Positions 59,480-64,000 of a stretch of 64,000 nucleotides of DNA are shown here, in pieces. How positions within the stretch are numbered: the first letter of the stretch is position 1; every line of letters starts with the position of its first letter. Source of the stretch: Icerya purchasi (lineage: Eukaryota; Arthropoda; Insecta; Hemiptera; Monophlebidae). The notes below the pieces were generated by a model, which did not search any database, was not told the DNA's origin, and saw only the letters and a program-made list of their open reading frames with translations. The translations under genes were made by a program, and so were the position numbers. The stretch spans positions 372,076,294 through 372,140,293 of the forward strand of contig CM077116.1 of NCBI GenBank assembly GCA_039619475.1, in the 5' to 3' direction.

Positions 59480-59499
59480 GAAGCAACTATAATACGCGA

Positions 59500-60680
59500 T
59501 CCGAAATGCCGTTGATAAGACGTAGTTAGTACGGTAGGAATAGTATGTGCAGGAGAAAAAGACAGAATATGAAGCGCAATTAGGAGTAGGAAAATCAAGT
59601 CTCTCAACAAATTGGAATACAGAATAAAATCTGAGCAACGCTTAATAAATATATAATCAGCCAGTCAAAAACAACGGTATATTATTAGAATGGAGAGAAT
59701 GATGTGGAGAGGTAACTGGGAAAACCAAAAAACGGGGGTGGAAGGTAGAGTAGCAAATTATAAGGAATCAAAAGGAACCGCGGACTAGCAGGAAGGCTAG
59801 GAACGTCTTAAAAAGAAAAGTATTTGGAAAATTATGAATGGAGAGGAGAAATGGTTAAATGAAAAGACCAAGAAAAAGAATAAGGCCGCAGTCTAGAATG
59901 CGAGGAGAAAAAACAGTATCTTTTGGGCTGAAAAATCGGCTACTAGAATTGAGTCTATTGTCAGTAGCGACGATGTACAGTAAATGTATTTTTTGCTCCC
60001 CCCACCCCTATAAACATTTTTTTTCGTCGTTATAAATACGCGACTTTGTATTGGCTTTTTATTTTCTCTTGGGCGCGCTAGCGGCCTTAACTCGATAACG
60101 TGATAAACTAAATAGCCAGATGGTGTGGAAGACACAAAGAATTTGTTGCGTTGTAAGGAGTAGGAATAGCCAAAGCTAAAAGCCGGGCGTATAGAAGAGA
60201 GCGTTCGTCGAGGAAAGTAGAACATATTCAAAAAAGACGTGATTAGAATCACAAATACAATCAGTAACGAGAAGAGAGCAGTAAGGAGAAGGCGACAGAG
60301 CGTATCGAAAACGAAAAGAGGGAAATAAAGATTGATTGATCCCGGGTCTAATATTAAGGGAACAACAGTGAAACGGCGGCAGATAGGAATAGAATGAAAC
60401 GGCGGAACCGGTTGAATGACGGTACTGCGAATAACGATTAGACAATAATGAATGCCAGCCAAAGTCTGGAATGATTGGAGCTGGATCGGAAAAGGATGTC
60501 TGAAGAAGGGAAAGAGTCGAGAAATTTGCGGGCGGCTGAGTGAGCTAAAGAGTTGCCTTCTCTATCGGGGATAGACTAGGAACATATAGAAAATCAATGA
60601 GAATGGAACGGATAGGAGAGCAAAATGGAGATGAGAGATCGAATTATACCGTCCTAGGAATGGGATGGAGAAGAGAAGAT
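59500..60680 (-). pseudogene. Degenerate LINE C-terminus, minus strand
   Basis: On the minus strand, a 189-residue frame (59,893-60,462) and an overlapping 89-residue frame contain DCICDSNHVFFEYVLLSSTN followed by ALF, matching the 'DLNHIFFEC' Cys/His region at the C-terminus of RNase H-bearing LINEs. Upstream, PFLGRYNSISHLHFALLSVP and LAGIHYCLI follow the same layout. The plus strand is correspondingly purine-rich. The frames shift repeatedly and no RT or 3' tail remains. It probably belongs to the same broad family as the 36.9-kb insert. Confidence 0.55.
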
Positions 60681-60684
60681 GGCT

Positions 60685-62730
60685 CTTGAAGGACGCCTTC
60701 AAAGTCGGAAACGATTAGGATTTGCAAAATCCATTTGCAGAGGAAATAAAAGAGACAGTAGCACGAAGAATGGAGATCGATTCGGCCGAGAAGATAAAGT
60801 AAAATATTCCGTGGCTGGCACGCGATTTGGACTTTTTTCATTACTTCGAATTGGCAATTAAACAAATATTCTCATTAGCAAATCGTGAATTTCATCGATG
60901 TTGTTAAATTATTATACATGTATTTAATAGAAATATGAAAAGGAACATTTTCGTAGAATTTCGCGATAGAGTAATACACTTTAAATATGTGACAATATTT
61001 CGAAAGATTTAACGTTTCGTTCCTATTGAGAATATTTAAAAAGAAACACAAAAACAAGAATGTTCATATCAGTTTCGTACATTTTCATTATTTCCGACGA
61101 CAGACCTTCATCTATCTCTCAATCCTAATAGCAATAATCGAAAAACGTTTTCTCATTCCACAAACTCCCGGACTTCACACCTGTTGCGTTATTTTTTTCT
61201 CTCTCTTCTTACAGAAATACCGGTTCGAGGCGGTAAAACGACGAAACGGCTTGCCTCCTTCTAATACTTACATTTCGAGATTACGTTTTTTTAGGCATCA
61301 GATTAAAAATAACCAGCGTACCGTTCGAGCCCCTTTTTTAAAAAATCGCAAGTATATACTTACAGTGTGCCGGTGTATAGAGAGAATCTTTTCGTGTTGA
61401 CGGACGACGAAAAAGAGAAAAAAAATCGAACGAATTGCGTTGCTTCACACGTTGCATATCAATGCGACTAGAAGAAAATGAAATAATAATACAACGAAAA
61501 CGATTTTATTTACATCTGACGGCCGCTGTTTGAAAACACCGGCGGGTATCTTTTAAAAACTGTCCTTGAAGCGGCGTATTTTTTTTTTGTTTATTTTAAA
61601 ATACCGTAGCGTTGCAATCGTTAATTTGAAAAAAAGAAGAAAAAAAACAAAAAAGAAATTGATTTTTGATAAAATCAAATACAGTCGTCGTTTTCGCACG
61701 AAAAGGGACAACGGGGGGGGGGGTAACTTTTTAAGTAATAATTTCGACAAATTGATTACTTTTTTTTTTTTTTTTAAATAAAAAAAAACGAAATTTTCCC
61801 GCGAAAAAAAGAGGCCGCTCGAAAAATTAATTTTAAAAGTTAGTCTTTGATGATAGCGTTAATAGAACTAAATTAAACGGGAAACACGTCCAGCTAGAAA
61901 AGGGAAAAATATGTATATTAGTAAAATTTAATATTTCGGTTCGCTTCCATAATCGTATTTCATCCATTTTGATTTGATTTCTAGCTCTTAAGATGTCTAC
62001 ATTCCACTTTGGATGTGTTTCTTATTAACGTCTAATTTTTAAATGTGTATGTAACGGGAGCGTTGTTCAGCGGTAGAACCGCTAAAATTACAAAACGAAA
62101 TAACATTATAAAAAAAAAAAAAAAAAAAAAATGAAAACAGTTCGACTTTATCGATATAATTTGATAGCGGGCGATTAATTGAATAAGACGTCATTTTATT
62201 TGAGCACCATGTATTTGCGCACGGTACACACCAGAAAGACCAACAAAAATAATTCGCCTCTCTTTATAGTACTGAAATAATATCACATTTATATTTAAAG
62301 AGGTTCGCAAAATCCTTCAGCTTCGAAACGTGTTAATAAGCGTTTATTTCAGTATAATGCTCACTGAAAATATTAATAGTGCAACTTATTACCCCTTAAG
62401 AGGCTTTGGAAACTAGCAAGCACAGAAAATCGATGTCTATATTTTTATTATTATTGCTTTTTTTCTTATCAATTATTTGGGCGACACTTCTTATCACGTT
62501 CAGATAAAATGCGTTCGATCATGTTTATTCCGGAAAAATTACCCTCAGCTATTAAATAAAACACATATTCCCCACCCCCTCCTTTTTTAGATTAAATGCA
62601 ATTTTTAAAAAAGAATAATTCTTTTTATGTTTTCTTTTGTTTGTTTCTTTGCTTGGCACAGAATTATTTGACCACCAAACAAAAGTGTTTTAAGTATGTG
62701 CCTAGAATTTTTTATTTTTATTTTTTTTAT
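60685..62730. other. A+T-rich DNA, nothing identified
   Basis: Homopolymer runs occur near 61,711-61,720 (G), 61,761-61,776 (T) and 62,111-62,131 (A). A splice-acceptor-like tract (ttctctctcttcttacag at about 61,197-61,214) precedes only a short open stretch. Frames of 60-124 residues show no recognisable domain. Confidence 0.5.
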
Positions 62731-62732
62731 AT

Positions 62733-63196
62733 TATTTTATATATATTAATTTACAACGTAATTCTTAGGCTACCCCCCATTCGAAAAAAATGTCCCAAAA
62801 AAATGTCCCAGAAAAATGTCCCAATTTTATGTAACGCAAAATGTCTCAAAAAAATGTCCCAAAAAAATGTTCCAATTCTATGTAACGTTTGTTATATTTT
62901 ATAGGATTTTTGTTATGGTTATTTAAAAAATGTCACAATTTTATGTAATGAAATATGTAACGAAAAATGTAACGAAAAAAAGTCTTAATTTTATATAATG
63001 AAAGTTAAATGTTGGAATAGGACTTTTGTGGTTATGTTATATTTTTTTTGGGTTGATGCCAGTAAGAATTACGTTGTAAATTTTGATCATTTTATACAAA
63101 GTATAGAAGAGAAAGAGACAGCAATGAAAGCAAGAGGGGTCAAGGGGTACAGCCCCTTGCGAGGCCAAAATGGCCGAGTTATATATATATATATAC
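62733..63196 (+). repeat. (TA)n-bounded dispersed repeat with internal inverted repeats, copy 2
   Basis: Opposite-orientation copy of 8,099-8,448. The inner unit (62,750-63,080) is bounded by tttacaacgtaattctta and its exact complement. It contains about eight degenerate tandem copies of a 13-bp word, aaaaaaatgtccc, more than in copy 1, which explains its greater length. The outer part ends in cttgcgaggccaaaatggcc and (TA)n. Frames across the array are artefacts of the repeat. Confidence 0.8.
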
Positions 63197-63199
63197 GGC

Positions 63200-64000
63200 T
63201 TTAACACAACTTTGAGGTTGTCAAGATGTCAGAGAGTAAACTGAGAAGTGTTACAGAAGGGACAGGTATAGTTTCGTTAACTGCCTAAAATATAATATTA
63301 AACAATAACAATAATAATAGAAAAGAGAGAGCTAGCGGCTTGACGAAAATATAAAATTTAAAGAATGCTTGATAAAAGGGGCGCAGCGGATTTTTAAAAA
63401 AAAATAAACAACTTGTTTCGTTCATAAGATTCTGGATCAAACATTTTTCTTTCTTTTTCCGAAAAATTCAATACTTAAGGAACTTGTAAAAACAACTTTT
63501 TCATTCGGAACTTCTTTTTTATTATTTATACATTAAAAACTAAATAACCGACATGTTTCGGAAGCGCAGTTCCATATTATAACGAACCAAATAGGCTGGC
63601 TCTTATAATTTAAATATTATATATATATATATATATATATAGGGAAAATGAAAGATTGTGAATAGTTTTCTTGCGTATTTTAAGAGAGGTTAGCGATGTA
63701 CATATTCGGAAATATGGAATTTTGTTACAACATAATCGTGGGTTGCATTAGAGAAATTCCGAGCAATCTGACGTACTCGCTAAGACGGGAGCCGGTGTGT
63801 GTGTGTGTGTGTGTGCTTGTGTCAGTAATAAAAGCGAATGTGAATGACTACACGATGTATGCCGAGGCTTGCGATTAAATATTAGTAATTGAAAAAAGGT
63901 ATCGAACATCGCGGGGGCAGAACGATTGATGGGAAATTTCGCATTAAAAGCGATGCCTAGACAATTGCTCGGCAGCGCAAATTATTGCATATAAATAGAT
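63200..64000. other. A+T-rich DNA with (TA)n and (GT)n microsatellites
   Basis: (TA)n lies near 63,621-63,641 and (GT)n near 63,796-63,813. No gene was identified up to the window edge. Confidence 0.55.

Noticed and set aside
61197..61400. Splice acceptor-like tract followed by a short open region
   Set aside because: The frame after the acceptor closes within about 17 codons and the longer frame crosses the tract itself; no donor or recognisable protein.
62060..62095. tRNA-like words (gcgttgttcagcggtagaac), and a similar gtagctcagcgg near 32,103
   Set aside because: Only a D-arm-like fragment; no acceptor stem, anticodon arm or T-arm at the right spacing, so not tRNA genes.
1..64000. CRISPR arrays, bacterial operons, riboswitches, rRNA genes
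   Set aside because: No regularly spaced identical repeats with unique spacers, no gene clusters with bacterial signals and no rRNA signature words were seen; the window is eukaryotic.

Overview
The window is eukaryotic, almost certainly an insect nuclear genome. It is A+T-rich but keeps many CpG-rich words, has homopolymer and (TA)n, (ATT)n and (GAA)n microsatellites, and is packed with animal transposable elements. There are no operons, bacterial ribosome-binding sites or dense long reading frames. The CpG retention and repeat style fit Hymenoptera (an ant or wasp), but that assignment is inference.

Left third (1-25.9 kb): intergenic or intronic DNA with a mariner transposase fossil (0.95-1.25 kb), an unusual element with three copies of one 14-bp motif at each end in opposite orientation (4.0-5.0 kb), dispersed repeats, and a decayed LINE (12.0-13.26 kb). 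The only plausible cellular coding sequence is one first coding exon on the minus strand (15,603-15,675) with a consensus splice donor, next to a CpG-rich block that looks like its promoter. A Jockey-type LINE with an intact 897-residue ORF2 and a poly(A) tail lies at 17.9-20.77 kb.

Middle (28-47 kb): remnants of a Polinton/Maverick (adintovirus-like) element. An integrase and a coiled-coil protein are on the minus strand (29.1-30.7 kb). A parvovirus-like phospholipase A2 capsid-associated protein with a hydrophobic Gly/Ala-rich tail, and a protein-primed type B DNA polymerase, are on the plus strand (36.5-47.09 kb). All are broken by stops, frameshifts, deletions and later insertions. The insertions are a 2.2-kb element with about 600-bp terminal inverted repeats and a 6-bp target duplication, an RTE-like LINE, a MITE, a 5'-truncated RNase H-bearing LINE, and a 4.2-kb Jockey LINE. 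The Jockey LINE sits inside the polymerase gene with a perfect 14-bp target duplication, and its 5' half is inverted, the signature of twin priming.

47.1-51.03 kb: two nearly identical 1.93-kb Penelope-like retroelement arms form a giant palindrome. Each encodes reverse transcriptase plus a GIY-YIG nuclease. The pair has a 13-bp target duplication, a 38-bp one-sided extension and a hammerhead-ribozyme-like motif in each arm. It landed exactly at the end of the Polinton polymerase gene.

Right third (51-64 kb): decayed LINE pieces, small inverted-repeat elements, a 421-bp LINE insertion with a 14-bp target duplication, and a second, opposite copy of a repeat also present at 8.1 kb. Most of the remaining sequence is A+T-rich DNA with no recognisable content. 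Overall the window records successive insertions into an old Polinton rather than a set of cooperating genes.
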